64,000 bases of DNA. It comes from CAWINY01 sp963837635. Its GTDB lineage: Bacteria > Acidobacteriota > Terriglobia > Terriglobales > Acidobacteriaceae. Below, one piece after another: positions 18,248 through 27,011 of the stretch. Position 1 is the stretch's first letter, and every line of letters starts with the position of its first letter. The notes beneath the pieces were generated by a model. That model was not told where the DNA came from. It did no database searches and worked only from the letters and a program-made list of their open reading frames with translations. The translations under genes and the position numbers were made by a program. Location of the stretch: assembly GCA_963837635.1 (NCBI GenBank), contig CAWINY010000007.1, positions 248,001-312,000 of the forward strand, written 5' to 3'.

Positions 18248-18608
18248 CCAACCTGCTCTTCCGGCTCGCTGGGACTCGGCGAACCAGAACAGCAGCTATC
18301 GCACGATTGGTTCCAACCTGCTCCGATGCAAACTGCCGAAAATACGCTGACAGGAGCATGTTCTTGCGCCGGCCGGCAAATCACACAGGAACCGCAATTC
18401 TCTTTATATGTACTCAGCGGGGTAAAGGATGTCTCGTATGTTTCTGGATGCTGCACAAACCGCGACACGGCGCAAGGCAAACCTCGCGAGCTGATTGCGA
18501 ATCCAAACTGCTGCTAGTGCTCCTGAGTCGTCAGTTGTCTTGGCATCCGAGAATCACGGAACGAACTTACAACTCAGGACACCAGTGGCTCCGCCGGAGG
18601 TCTTAAAC
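18248..18608. other. Divergent promoter region of the exopolysaccharide locus
   Basis: This spacer separates the leftward TPR gene from the rightward membrane protein gene and must carry both promoters. I see no strong -35/-10 pair or operator palindrome. The rightward frame is technically open from a TTG at 18495. Confidence 0.4.
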
Positions 18609-20375
18609 TTGAGTTCCCCTGCATATCCCAATCTCGGCAGCAGCGCACCTGTGAGGAGAGCAGTTCCGCTGCTCGCGATCGTGCTCCTGGCCGTCGCCAT
18701 CCACGGTCCGCTGCTGCTGATGGAACTGCCGTCCCGCTCCTACGACGCGAACCTGCACATGTTCTTCGCGTCGCACTATGCGCATCACTGGTTCAATCCC
18801 TGGAATGAGAAGTGGTTCACCGGCTTCTCCCAGACCACGTATCCGCCGCTGGAGCACTACTGGATCGCGCTGTTCTCGCATCTGATGAGCCTGAACGCGG
18901 CTTACTTGCTGGTGCAGATGATCGCGATCCTGCTGATGCCGGTGGGAATGTACCGCTATGCCAGGATCTGGGTGGACGAGCGCTCGGCCAGCTACGCCGC
19001 CGTGGGCAGTGTGCTGCTAGGTTCGCTGGCCCTTATGGTCTATCAAGCGGGCCAGTTGCCGACTACCCTAGCCGCTCCCCTGTACCTGATCGCGCTTCCT
19101 TATTTCTATGAGTGGATGACGCAGGCGCGCTGGCGCTCCTTGCTCAAGGGCACGGTATTGTGCGTGGCTGCCGCCGCCGCCCACCACGTGACCTTGCTGT
19201 TCGGCGCCGTACTCTTTGCCTTGCCCGTGCTGTGGCTGGCGCTGCTGGATCGTAAGCGTGAGGGCAACGCTTCGGTTCCCGGGGTGGTCTCGCGAGCCAT
19301 CGGGTTTGCAATCCTGGCGGGCATCGGCATTGGCGCCACGCTGCTGCCATATTTCATCGCCCTGATCCACAACCCGATCAAGCAGATGCCCATCCCCCAC
19401 GCCAGCCGCGGCAACTTCCTGTGGCACCCGCTCATGGGAGTGAATTTCTTCGTGATCCCGTTTGGCGCGCTGCTGTTGGCGCTGCCGTACATCTTCGCCA
19501 AGGGGGGGGCCAACCGCAGGTGGTTTCCCCTGTTCCTCAGCTTCTGGATCACCCTGCTGTTCGCACTGGGCGGCACCACGCCGGTGCCGCGCTGGTTGCT
19601 CGGCCGCGCCTGGCAGGTGTTGACCTACGAGCGTTTCGCCTTCTGGGCAACGTTGATGGCCCTGCCCATAGCGGGTCTGCTGGTGAGTTGGCTGATTGAT
19701 CGTTTCCAGACCAAGGGTGTGGTTGCGGCGTGGTTGTGCGGTGTGGCGAGTTTTGGCTGCGCGATTGGCTGGACAGTTTGGCATCCGATCAGCGTGGAAC
19801 CCTTTAGCGTCGACCCGCTGATCAGTTTCCTGAACCGAGACAACCACGACCAGTTCCGGTATATGACACTCGGCTTCGGCAATCAGTTCTCGAAGCTCGG
19901 CACCTACGCCAACGCCAGCAGCGTGGATGGCGAATACAACTCCGCCCGCCTGTTGCCCGAGATGACGCAGTACGGCTCGGCGCAGCTCACCAACTCCAAG
20001 TTCTACGGCGCCGCAGGCATGGAGTCGCTGCGCGCCATGCTGAAGCACGCCAGCAAATATGGGTTGAAATATATCTTCGTGCGCGACAAGTACTACGAAC
20101 CGTTGCTGGCTTTTTCCGGATGGCGCAAGACTGAGGTTTACGACGACGGCTTGGTCAGCCTATGGACTAAAGACGATGTCCCCCCGGCGCACAAGATGGA
20201 GTTTGGCGACGTTCCACCGCCGTGGCAGGGAGTCCTGTGGGGCACGCTGCCCATCGGCAGCAGCATCCTGGCCATCCTGCTGGTTCTGCTGCTTCCCGAA
20301 AAGCGGCGCATGGCGGAGCCGATTGAGTTCCCATCCGCTACCGAGGAGAAGGTCTACGTGCGGGAGGCGAATTAG
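18609..20375 (+). CDS. Polytopic membrane protein, 6-pyruvoyl-tetrahydropterin-synthase-related / GT-C-like
   Basis: The 588-residue protein has about 12 hydrophobic segments and a periplasmic C-terminal domain (about 430-555). The first loop, LPSRSYDANLHMFFASHYA, followed by WNEKWFTGFSQTTYPP, carries the Asp and Tyr-Pro-Pro features of the membrane family misnamed 6-PTPS-related, akin to GT-C glycosyltransferases and YfhO. It may transfer or polymerise sugars at the outer face of the membrane. I prefer the TTG at 18609, preceded by GGAGG at 8 nt; an upstream TTG at 18495 would add 38 polar residues. The stop is 2 nt before the next gene, so they share an operon. Confidence 0.75.
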   Translation: MSSPAYPNLGSSAPVRRAVPLLAIVLLAVAIHGPLLLMELPSRSYDANLHMFFASHYAHHWFNPWNEKWFTGFSQTTYPPLEHYWIALFSHLMSLNAAYLLVQMIAILLMPVGMYRYARIWVDERSASYAAVGSVLLGSLALMVYQAGQLPTTLAAPLYLIALPYFYEWMTQARWRSLLKGTVLCVAAAAAHHVTLLFGAVLFALPVLWLALLDRKREGNASVPGVVSRAIGFAILAGIGIGATLLPYFIALIHNPIKQMPIPHASRGNFLWHPLMGVNFFVIPFGALLLALPYIFAKGGANRRWFPLFLSFWITLLFALGGTTPVPRWLLGRAWQVLTYERFAFWATLMALPIAGLLVSWLIDRFQTKGVVAAWLCGVASFGCAIGWTVWHPISVEPFSVDPLISFLNRDNHDQFRYMTLGFGNQFSKLGTYANASSVDGEYNSARLLPEMTQYGSAQLTNSKFYGAAGMESLRAMLKHASKYGLKYIFVRDKYYEPLLAFSGWRKTEVYDDGLVSLWTKDDVPPAHKMEFGDVPPPWQGVLWGTLPIGSSILAILLVLLLPEKRRMAEPIEFPSATEEKVYVREAN

Positions 20376-20377
20376 TT

Positions 20378-21487
20378 ATGAAACGTCTGGTACCCATTCT
20401 CTTTGCCGTCCTGACCGTTGCCTTAATTGCCCTGGGCAGCGTGCGCCAATCGGAAACGAAAGCGGACACGCCCGAGGGCGCGGTGCAGCAGTTCTTCACT
20501 CCGCAGCTGTCCGCCTCAGCCGGCGCGCATGCCTACAATGTAGCGATCCGTCACGTGGCTGCGCGCAACTTGGATGCGCGTGCTCTGGCTGCCGATCTCG
20601 CCGGCCACGATGGCAGTCTGCGCACCTATTCCACGCTGGAAAAGGTGGATACCGCCGTGCTTCGTGAGAACGCAGAGGAAGCCTTGGTGCGCGTGGCCCT
20701 TACCTACTCCAGCCCAGTGGGCGCGCTGCACGATGACCGCGATCTGAAGGTGGTGCGCCAAGGCGACGAGTGGAAAGTCGTCTGGCCCATCGAGAAACAC
20801 GAGAAGGTGCCGCCGCAGGTCATCCCGGTCAACTACCTGCGCTGGGACGTGATCCAGCGCGGCGCCGCCGACGATTGGGGCGCGCAGGACGTGGCCCCGC
20901 CCAAGGTAAGGATCACGTCCATGAACGCGGTCCAGGATGCGAACAACGTGGTCATCCTCGGCGAAATCGTCAACGAGGACACCATACCCGGATTCACCTC
21001 GGTGAACGCGACTCTGATCGGAAATGACGGCTCCATCTTGGGTGAGGAGTCGAGCTTCGACAAGATGTCGCACACGCTCTTGCCGAAGGAGATCTCGCCC
21101 TTTCGCATCGACTTCCCTAATACCCAGTTATCCGCGGTAAAGAGCGTGCGCATGCAGCCCATGGCCTTGCTGGTGCCCGCCTCGGCGGATCCGGTGATCG
21201 GCGTGCTGCATCAGCGCATGGGAACCGATTCGCGCGGCAACCACATCCTGCAAGGCGAATTGCTGAACGAAAGCGGCCAGATCGCGAATATCCCTCACGT
21301 GCTCGCCACCTTCTACGACAACGGCGGCAAGGTGATCTGGGTCAGCGACGGCTACGTGGACCAGGCACTACAGCCGCAGACGCCGGTGCCCTTCGCGGTT
21401 AACGTCCGCAACGATCTGGCGGACAAGGTCCATAGCTACCGGGTTACGGCGAACGAGTACACCCTGAACGACTGGAAGGAGCGCTAG
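20378..21487 (+). CDS. Exported protein of unknown function with FxLYD-like repeats
   Basis: The 369-residue product starts with a signal anchor (KRLVPILFAVLTVALIAL). Residues 30-150 look like an NTF2/SnoaL-type alpha-beta domain (EGAVQQFFTPQL, then YSTLEKV and DEWKVVWP). Two later beta-rich segments (about 178-255 and 270-360) share the pattern V-I-L-G-E-I-V-N-E / I-L-Q-G-E-L-L-N-E with following TFYDNGGKVI, as in FxLYD/DUF2393-type domains of secreted proteins. No enzyme motif is visible. It follows the polytopic protein by 2 nt and is probably a periplasmic partner of the same machinery. Confidence 0.7.
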   Translation: MKRLVPILFAVLTVALIALGSVRQSETKADTPEGAVQQFFTPQLSASAGAHAYNVAIRHVAARNLDARALAADLAGHDGSLRTYSTLEKVDTAVLRENAEEALVRVALTYSSPVGALHDDRDLKVVRQGDEWKVVWPIEKHEKVPPQVIPVNYLRWDVIQRGAADDWGAQDVAPPKVRITSMNAVQDANNVVILGEIVNEDTIPGFTSVNATLIGNDGSILGEESSFDKMSHTLLPKEISPFRIDFPNTQLSAVKSVRMQPMALLVPASADPVIGVLHQRMGTDSRGNHILQGELLNESGQIANIPHVLATFYDNGGKVIWVSDGYVDQALQPQTPVPFAVNVRNDLADKVHSYRVTANEYTLNDWKER

Positions 21488-21489
21488 AG

Positions 21490-22392
21490 ATGCGAAGAAT
21501 GGGCGCCCCACGTCTGCGCGCCTTTCGCAGATGTGGGTGTTTTCGTCAAATCGTCCTCCTTGTTGCCGTTCTAGGGTGTGCCGCAATTGCCTCGGCGCAG
21601 CTCACCGCGCCGACCACCGTCATCGCCGGCCAGCCTGCAACCATTCACGTGGGCAGCAGCGGTACGCTGTATTTGATCGGGCCAACTGCGCGCGTCTCGC
21701 GCAAGATTGCGGCGGGAGCGGTGGAACTGAAAGCGGAAGAGTTGAAAGACGCGGGCCGCTACCTGCTGCTGCTGAAGTCCAGCAGCGGCATGCAACCCGC
21801 TACGATGTACGTCACCACCGCCGAGCCAGAGAAACTTAATTTTCTGGCGCAACCTTCGCGTGTGCCCACGGGAGCGCCCAACGTGATCAGCGGCACGGCC
21901 TTCATTTTCGACGACAATCAAAATCTGGTGTTGACACCGCAACCGGTGAAATTCGACCTGTCCGTGGCGGATGGTCCTCACGTAACCCACGCGGTTACGA
22001 GCAAGGACGGCGTGGCCTGGACGCGCATGGATTCCGGCAAGAAGGCCGGTGCGGCCCAGTTCGTGGCTTCGAGCGGAGATACCAGCGTGAGGCGGGTGGT
22101 GCAGCAGGTTGCGGCCGAACCCTGCAACCTGCGCATGACGGCCGCGCCGGCCAAGAACGGAATCCTGGCCCAGACCGATCCCATTCACGACTGCGCGGGC
22201 AATCCGGTTCCGGATGGCACCATCGTGACCTTCACGGAATTCGGCCCGAGCGGACGCAGCACCGTGGACGCCCGGATCAAGCGGGACATCGCGACTGCCG
22301 AACTGCCCGCTCCCAAGGGCGGCGCCACCATCTCGGTGGCCTCAGGCGTGGTCGTGGGCAATGAGATTCACGTCGGCGGAGGTGGCCGATGA
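21490..22392 (+). CDS. Secreted Ig-like beta-sandwich protein
   Basis: The 300-residue product has a positively charged N-terminus and a signal peptide (IVLLVAVLGCAAIASAQ) with cleavage near residue 36. The rest is beta-rich and resembles bacterial Ig-like/invasin-type domains, for example SGTAFIFDDNQNLVLTPQPV at about 134-153, where a 'variable in time' strand pattern recurs, and NPVPDGTIVTFTEF near 240. Two cysteines (about 217 and 236) could form a disulfide. No function is known. It lies 2 nt after its upstream neighbour and overlaps the next gene by 4 nt. Confidence 0.7.
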   Translation: MRRMGAPRLRAFRRCGCFRQIVLLVAVLGCAAIASAQLTAPTTVIAGQPATIHVGSSGTLYLIGPTARVSRKIAAGAVELKAEELKDAGRYLLLLKSSSGMQPATMYVTTAEPEKLNFLAQPSRVPTGAPNVISGTAFIFDDNQNLVLTPQPVKFDLSVADGPHVTHAVTSKDGVAWTRMDSGKKAGAAQFVASSGDTSVRRVVQQVAAEPCNLRMTAAPAKNGILAQTDPIHDCAGNPVPDGTIVTFTEFGPSGRSTVDARIKRDIATAELPAPKGGATISVASGVVVGNEIHVGGGGR

Positions 22393-22892
22393 AGCGCGCG
22401 ATTGCAGCCGTATTCGTGGTCGCCCTCGCGGTGAGTGTGTTAGCTGCGCCCAACGCCAGTGCGCCTGACGTAAAGCTGAACGCCAGCGGCGTCGGACCAC
22501 GCGAGATCGAGGACACCACGGGCCACGCCATCGTGCGCGACTACGCCACCGCTTGGCAGGCGATGGCGCAGGCGCTCGCCCAGAACCGCACAGACCTGCT
22601 CGGCTCGGCGTTTGCCGGCATCGCCCATGACAAACTTACGCAGGTGGTAAAGAACCAGCAGCAGTCCGGCTTACGCACGGTGTACGTGGATCACGGGCAC
22701 AGTTTGAAGGCGATGTTCTACGCGCAGGAAGGCTCGTCGATGCAGTTGCGCGACGTCGCCAGTTACGAGCTGCAGGTCTTCGACGGCGCCACGATGATCC
22801 ACACCGAGCAGGTCACGCAACCCTATATCGTGGTGATGACGCCCACCACCGACCACTGGCAAGTGCGGGTGATGGAGGCGGTGGCGGAGTAA
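22389..22892 (+). CDS. Exported NTF2-like small protein
   Basis: The 167-residue product has a signal peptide (RAIAAVFVVALAVSVLAAP) and one compact domain whose pattern (RDYATAWQAMAQAL, then LRDVASYELQVFDG and DHWQVRVMEAV) suggests an NTF2/SnoaL-like cone fold. It starts in an ATGA overlap with the preceding gene and ends the four-gene rightward operon. Its position suggests an accessory role in polysaccharide assembly or quality control outside the cytoplasm; nothing in the sequence names a ligand. Confidence 0.7.
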   Translation: MKRAIAAVFVVALAVSVLAAPNASAPDVKLNASGVGPREIEDTTGHAIVRDYATAWQAMAQALAQNRTDLLGSAFAGIAHDKLTQVVKNQQQSGLRTVYVDHGHSLKAMFYAQEGSSMQLRDVASYELQVFDGATMIHTEQVTQPYIVVMTPTTDHWQVRVMEAVAE

Positions 22893-23188
22893 GGCTCGAC
22901 CCTTTTACCGCGGATCACGGCAGTCCGGTTAAAAGTCGAAGAGAATCAGTTGGTTGCAGTTTCCGGCCGAATTCTCATCGAAGTCAAAGGTCTGAAGTGC
23001 CCGTAAAATGGGCGTTTTCGGCTCCGCGATCTGGTAACTGCGGCAGGGGGGTGCCTGCCAGAGTGAATACGCTGCCGAGTACGGCCGACGCGAGAGCTGG
23101 TTATTGCAGCGTGGAGGACTAAATACAATCACTCGCCGGACTTGCTCACTTGCCCCTCGCTAATAGCCAAGTGCCTTATTATCGATTA
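22893..23188. other. Spacer before the mobile-element region, no gene seen
   Basis: A leftover CCGCGGATCACGG resembles the repeat at 6947-7053. The remainder has stops in all frames and may include a degraded IS end, but I cannot define its termini. Confidence 0.4.
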
Positions 23189-23690
23189 TCATTGATCTCG
23201 AAAATATAGTGAGGGCAATACTTTCGCGCCTGCGACATGGCCCAGACCGCCGACATTCCGGGAAGGAGAGTGCATCAGGACATGAGGGTTCGGCAGTCGA
23301 CCTCCCTCGCCGGCTAGTCGCCCGATCAGGCGGTCTGCCTCCGATAGGACGCAAACGAGGCGTGGAGTCCACTCCAACACTGGAGGCAGAGGAGCAGGCA
23401 CGAAAGCGACATACGCCCCTTGACGCAGGCCCGACGCCTGTCCGGTTTTGCCGACGCTTGTGGTTCCGACCAAGACGATATTCTCCGCCTTGGCGATAAA
23501 CTCCAGTTCGGCGAAGGTCTGGATCTGCTTGCGGTTGACCCCGGGCTGACGGGTGAAGGGGAAGCTGGCCAGCGACCAGCGCTCCGGCAACTTCGCCTGC
23601 TGGATGCGTCACGCCAAAGCCGTCTCCTGGCGGTGGTGCCACTGCGCCCGCAGCAGGCGGGTGAGGTCAAGCGGCTGACGTTCAGTACCC
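23189..23690 (-). pseudogene. istB: istB-like IS21 helper ATPase remnant (in-frame stop, truncated)
   Basis: Leftward translation from about 23690 gives LDLTRLLRAQWHHRQETALA, then a TGA stop at 23609-23611, then RIQQAKLPERWSLASF with PGVNRKQI and VLVGTTSVGKTG. This matches the IS21 IstB ATPase around the P-loop, whose glycine-proline is altered. After about 23420 the similarity ends and the frame runs into unrelated sequence. The stop, decayed P-loop and missing C-terminal half make it non-functional. It differs from the IstB start at 26096, so it comes from another IS21 lineage. Confidence 0.75.
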
Positions 23691-23892
23691 GCGCGATCTT
23701 CCGCCGGTGATAATCCCGGCGCCGGCGCCGCTGGCACTCCGCTTGGCGACAAAGCACTTGTTGGGGGCGATAGACCGACGGCGTGAACCACCACTGCTGG
23801 CAGTAAGGACAACGGCAGGACGTGCTCAACCCCGGCTCCTCAGGTGGTTCAGGATCAACCTTGAGGGGAAGCCACGGAAGAAACCCAGGCAA
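23690..23892 (-). pseudogene. Zinc-ribbon protein fragment associated with the IS21 remnant
   Basis: The leftward frame from a TTG at 23892 shows CRCPYCQQWWFTP and LCRQAECQRRRRRDYHRR, a C-x2-C...C-x4-C zinc-ribbon followed by a basic helix. Short proteins of this kind are found beside IS21-type elements. Here the frame shifts out of register with the istB remnant directly downstream, and the original end is lost. Confidence 0.55.
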
Positions 23893-23959
23893 GGTTCACC
23901 CGACCGGCACCAATCCTGTCGGTCACATGCGGTTCAGCTCAACTACCAAGGTGGGTGGG

Positions 23960-24298
23960 GCATTTTTGGCAAGTACTGGCGGCGAAGAATTTCTCGATGG
24001 ATTGGCGGACTTCGCTGCGGCCATGGAAGACGATGCCACTGGGGCTAATGAAGAAGATGTCGGGGCTGCTGGTGAACAGGCTCATGATCAGGTCGGGGTT
24101 GGGAATGCGGTGAGCTTCGAGAAACTATTTGTCGATCTCCTGGTTGGCGCGCAACACATCAGCCGGCAGGTTGCCGGGATTGGACGGGTTGGCGGCCCAG
24201 CCGAAGGTGCTCAGGCAGAAGAGCATAGTCACGACGAACGCAGCAGCTCGGCGTGTGCGGTTCTTAAGCGAAATCCCTGAAATCAAGAGTCTTGCCAT
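23960..24298 (-). pseudogene. SnoaL-like exported protein gene, broken by a stop and cut by an IS remnant
   Basis: From the ATG at 24298, preceded by GGGAGG, the frame gives a signal peptide (AAAFVVTMLFCLSTFGWAA) and NLPADVLRANQEIDK, then a TAG stop at about 24125. The same frame continues with FLEAHRIPNPDLIMSLF and DIFFISPSGIVFHGRSEV, a clear SnoaL/NTF2-like pattern, to about 23960, where coding sense ends near the IS21 debris. One premature stop plus a lost C-terminus mark it as dead. Confidence 0.65.
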
Positions 24299-24506
24299 CG
24301 GATCCCTCCCTTGCACCTTTAATGGCCAGCCCGGGCGCCGGGCTGCGTAACCTTATTTCGGTAACCGTCATTCCTGACCGGCGGGATTCCCGTCCAGAGT
24401 AAAGGTACACGCCTCGCCACTATCCGGGCAGCAGAAACCCTGTGCGGATACTCTGAGGTGAGGAAGTACTGCACCACAGGCACTAGACGCCTCGGGGAGA
24501 CGCCCG
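24299..24506. other. Spacer, no gene seen
   Basis: A leftward frame ends in GFCCPDSGEACTFTLDGNPA, which could be the tail of a lost cysteine-bearing protein. I recognise nothing else. Confidence 0.3.
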
Positions 24507-24544
24507 AAACCGGCCATGTAGGTCACTTCAAAACCGGCCATATA
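24507..24544 (+). repeat. IS21-type left-end tandem repeats
   Basis: AAACCGGCCATGTA (24507-24520) and AAACCGGCCATATA (24531-24544) are tandem copies with a 24-nt period, about 50 nt before the istA start. IS21 elements carry such multiple internal repeats at their left end as transposase-binding sites, so this marks the element's boundary. Confidence 0.65.
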
Positions 24545-24596
24545 GAACGCATCTCGGACGTTGACGCTGGCGGGGAGCTTTGTAGCTTCCGTCAGT

Positions 24597-26109
24597 ATGG
24601 CCAATGTCTTGAGCGAGGATAAGAAACAACAAGTTATAGCCCTGGGGCAACTGGGCTGGTCGTTACGACGCATCGAGCAGGCTGCTGGAACGGAAGACGA
24701 GCAGGCGCACCGCCTTGCGGCTGTATCCCAGAGTCATGACGAACAGCCGGGTGCGGCGGTACTTCCCGCTGAGCGGATCGCGCACCATGGGACCGGTGCC
24801 GTAATCGACTTGCGCCTCTTCGCCCGGAGCGGTGACGATCACCGCGCGGGCTTCCGGGACGTGCTTGCCGCGAAGCCGGCGAACGAAGCGTTTTACGCTC
24901 TGGTAGCCGCCGGCGAAGCCATTCTGGTCCACCAAGTCCTGCCAGATGGACATGGCATTGCGGCCCTGGGACAGCGCCAACGCAATGGCATCGCGGTACG
25001 GCTCGCAGGCACTCGCAGCGCGGTTGGTAGCGGCTTTTTCCGGCTCGGAGTCGGTGGTCACCACCATGGCCGGTTTTGCCGGATCAGGGTCAGCCAACAC
25101 CGCCGTGGCCGGTTCTTCCGCCGCAGAGTCGGTGGTTTGGGCGGAACTGCATGAGCAGGCCTTTCGCCGGCTGGGCGGCGCCACCAGAATCGTCGTCCAG
25201 GATAACCTGGGCGAAGGCGTCCTGACTCCCGACCTCTACGATCCCACTCTGAATCCCCTCTATCGCGACGTGCTCGCACACTACGGCGCGGTCGCCATGC
25301 CGTGTCGCGTGCGCGATCCTGACCGCAAGGGCAAGGTCGAGTCCGGGGTCGGCCATGCCAAGAAGACTCCACTCAAGGGCCGCCGTTTCGAGAGCCTGGA
25401 GGAAGCGCAAGCCTATCTGGACCATTGGGAAGAGCACTGGGCCGACACTCGCATCCATGGCACCACCAAACGGCAGGTAGCGGCCATGTTCACCGAAGAA
25501 CGGCCGCGGTTGCTTCCGCTGCCGCTGGAGCCGTTTCGCTATTACCGGCTCGGCGAACGTACGGTGCACTTGGATGGCTGCGTCGAGGTGGACGCGGCCT
25601 ACTATGGCGCGCCTCCGGGCTGGATTGGTCGCGACGTCAAGGTACAGTGGAACGACTTCTACGTCCGCCTGCTCGATCCCAAGACCGGTCAACTGCTGCG
25701 GGAACACCCGCACCAGAAGCCCGGCGTGCACCGCATCCAGCAGCGCGATCGAACCAAGCGAACCCCACCGACCACGCAGCACTTGCTGTGGCGCACCGAG
25801 CGCGCTGGCCCCTGTATCGGCCAGCTCTGCCACACCCTTTACGAGCGCGACGGCCAGCTTGCCGTCCGCCGCATTCTGGGCGTGCTTGCGCTGGCCAAGA
25901 AGTATGGCGTGGCCGCCACCGAAGAAGCCTGTGCCATGGCGCTGGAGATGGGCATGCCGGACTATCGCTTTCTCCGCCGCTACATGGAACGCGGTCCGCA
26001 GCTTTCGCTGACCTTGCGTCAGATCGATCCCCTGATTCGTGAACTCACGCAGTACCGCGACTTGATTGAACAACGCAGCAAGGAGGAGATGCCAAATGAA
26101 CCTGATTGA
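24597..26109 (+). pseudogene. istA: istA (IS21 transposase) with its central segment inverted
   Basis: The ATG at 24597 opens MANVLSEDKKQQVIALGQ and LGWSLRRIEQ, the IstA N-terminal helix-turn-helix. At about 24678 the sense is lost. From about 25135 back to 24678 the minus strand encodes the next part of IstA (CEPYRDAIALALSQGRNAM, APGEEAQVDYGTGPM, LFVMTLGYSRKAV). From about 25136 the plus strand resumes with VWAELHEQAFRRLGGATRI, and QDNLGEGVL, through to the natural end at 26109. So roughly 460 bp of the gene is inverted in place, which removes part of the DDE domain from the reading frame. The C-terminal part alone forms an open frame from 24946. Confidence 0.75.
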
Positions 26110-26149
26110 ACTGGATCGTGCTCTACGACAACTGCGGCTGGGTGGTATG
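26096..26149 (+). pseudogene. istB: istB 5' fragment of the same IS21 element
   Basis: An ATG at 26096, after AGGAGG and overlapping the istA end by 14 nt as usual in IS21, starts MNLIELDRALRQLRLGGM. After 18 codons the similarity stops, where serine recombinase sequence begins on the other strand. The rest of istB is absent. Confidence 0.65.
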
Positions 26150-26720
26150 AACATGCTCTCGTCGGAACCACAACAGCACTTGTCGCACGCTCCCCAGTTC
26201 CGTCATCTTGGAAAATACCAGGCGCAACGCCTGCTGCACCCGCTGATCCGGATCCATCTCAACTTTGCCGTGTGTCGCCCAGAGATAGCCTACGGGAAGA
26301 CAAAACCGCAGCTCGCCACGCCGAGCCTTCTGTCGGATCGCCTCGAAGGATCGCTGCCGAAGCAGGTTCAGTTCGAACTCGCTCATCGTCCCCTTCAGAC
26401 CCAGCCCCCGGCCATGCCGCACAACTCGATCAGATGATGCCAATCCCGCCCATTCCGTGCCAATCGCGAGGCCTCGATGCAGAAGATCGCACCGACCTCG
26501 CCGGTGCAAACCTCTCCGACCAGGCGCTGGAATCCAGGTCGTTCCACCAACCCGGACCCTGAACGGCCCAGATCATCGTCAATGACGGCAACCTCTTTGA
26601 ATCCCAGTTCCCAGGCATAGTCTGCCAGTGCGTACTGGCGGCGTTGGCTCTCCAGATGGTGGAGAACTTGGCCTGGAGAAGACTGCCGTAACATACCTGT
26701 GGATACCGTTGCAATGTGGT
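26150..26720 (-). pseudogene. Serine recombinase remnant (frameshift and internal deletion)
   Basis: One leftward frame (26395-26720) encodes LRQSSPGQVLHHLESQRR, DDDLGRSGSGLVERPGFQ and CIEASRLARNGRDWHHLI, the N-terminal catalytic domain of a serine site-specific recombinase. The second frame (26150-26450) encodes LKGTMSEFELNLLRQRSF and VRQVLLWFRREHV, the following region. About 20 residues between them are missing and the frame changes. The true N-terminus and the large C-terminal part are lost; the 3' side abuts the istB fragment. Confidence 0.75.
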
Positions 26721-27011
26721 TGAAGTGCAACAGCACACCACCTTTCTCGGTGGATAGTCGGCAAGCCGGAAGTAATGGCATGATCGGCCTCCTGAATTAC
26801 TTGCGGGTTGCCCGTCACTCGAACGGAATCCGCCCCCCCGGAATGAGTGCAAATGCCCGAGAAGCCCAAGACGATCCGGGCGTGCATCGGAAGGACGAGC
26901 TTACTCTCTCCTGGCAGAACTGCTGCTACAGTTCTGCCAGGGTGAGATCCGGTTGTCGGCGAATCTGCTCCCGAATCCAGTCCTGCACGGCGGCATTACG
27001 AGATGGCTTCC
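26721..27011. other. Spacer downstream of the topoisomerase-RecQ gene
   Basis: No gene is recognisable. The only structured element is the hairpin at 26911-26940. Confidence 0.4.
26911..26940 (-). terminator. Perfect 12-bp hairpin downstream of the topoisomerase III-RecQ gene
   Basis: CTGGCAGAACTG (26911-26922) and CAGTTCTGCCAG (26929-26940) pair perfectly around a 6-nt loop, about 70 nt beyond the leftward stop at 27012. No U-run follows on either strand, so a Rho-independent role is uncertain; it could stabilise the 3' end. Confidence 0.45.

Noticed and set aside
24946..25138. ATG at 24946 as the natural start of the transposase frame
   Set aside because: This stretch translates the inverted istA segment in the wrong sense; genuine IstA similarity only begins at about 25136.
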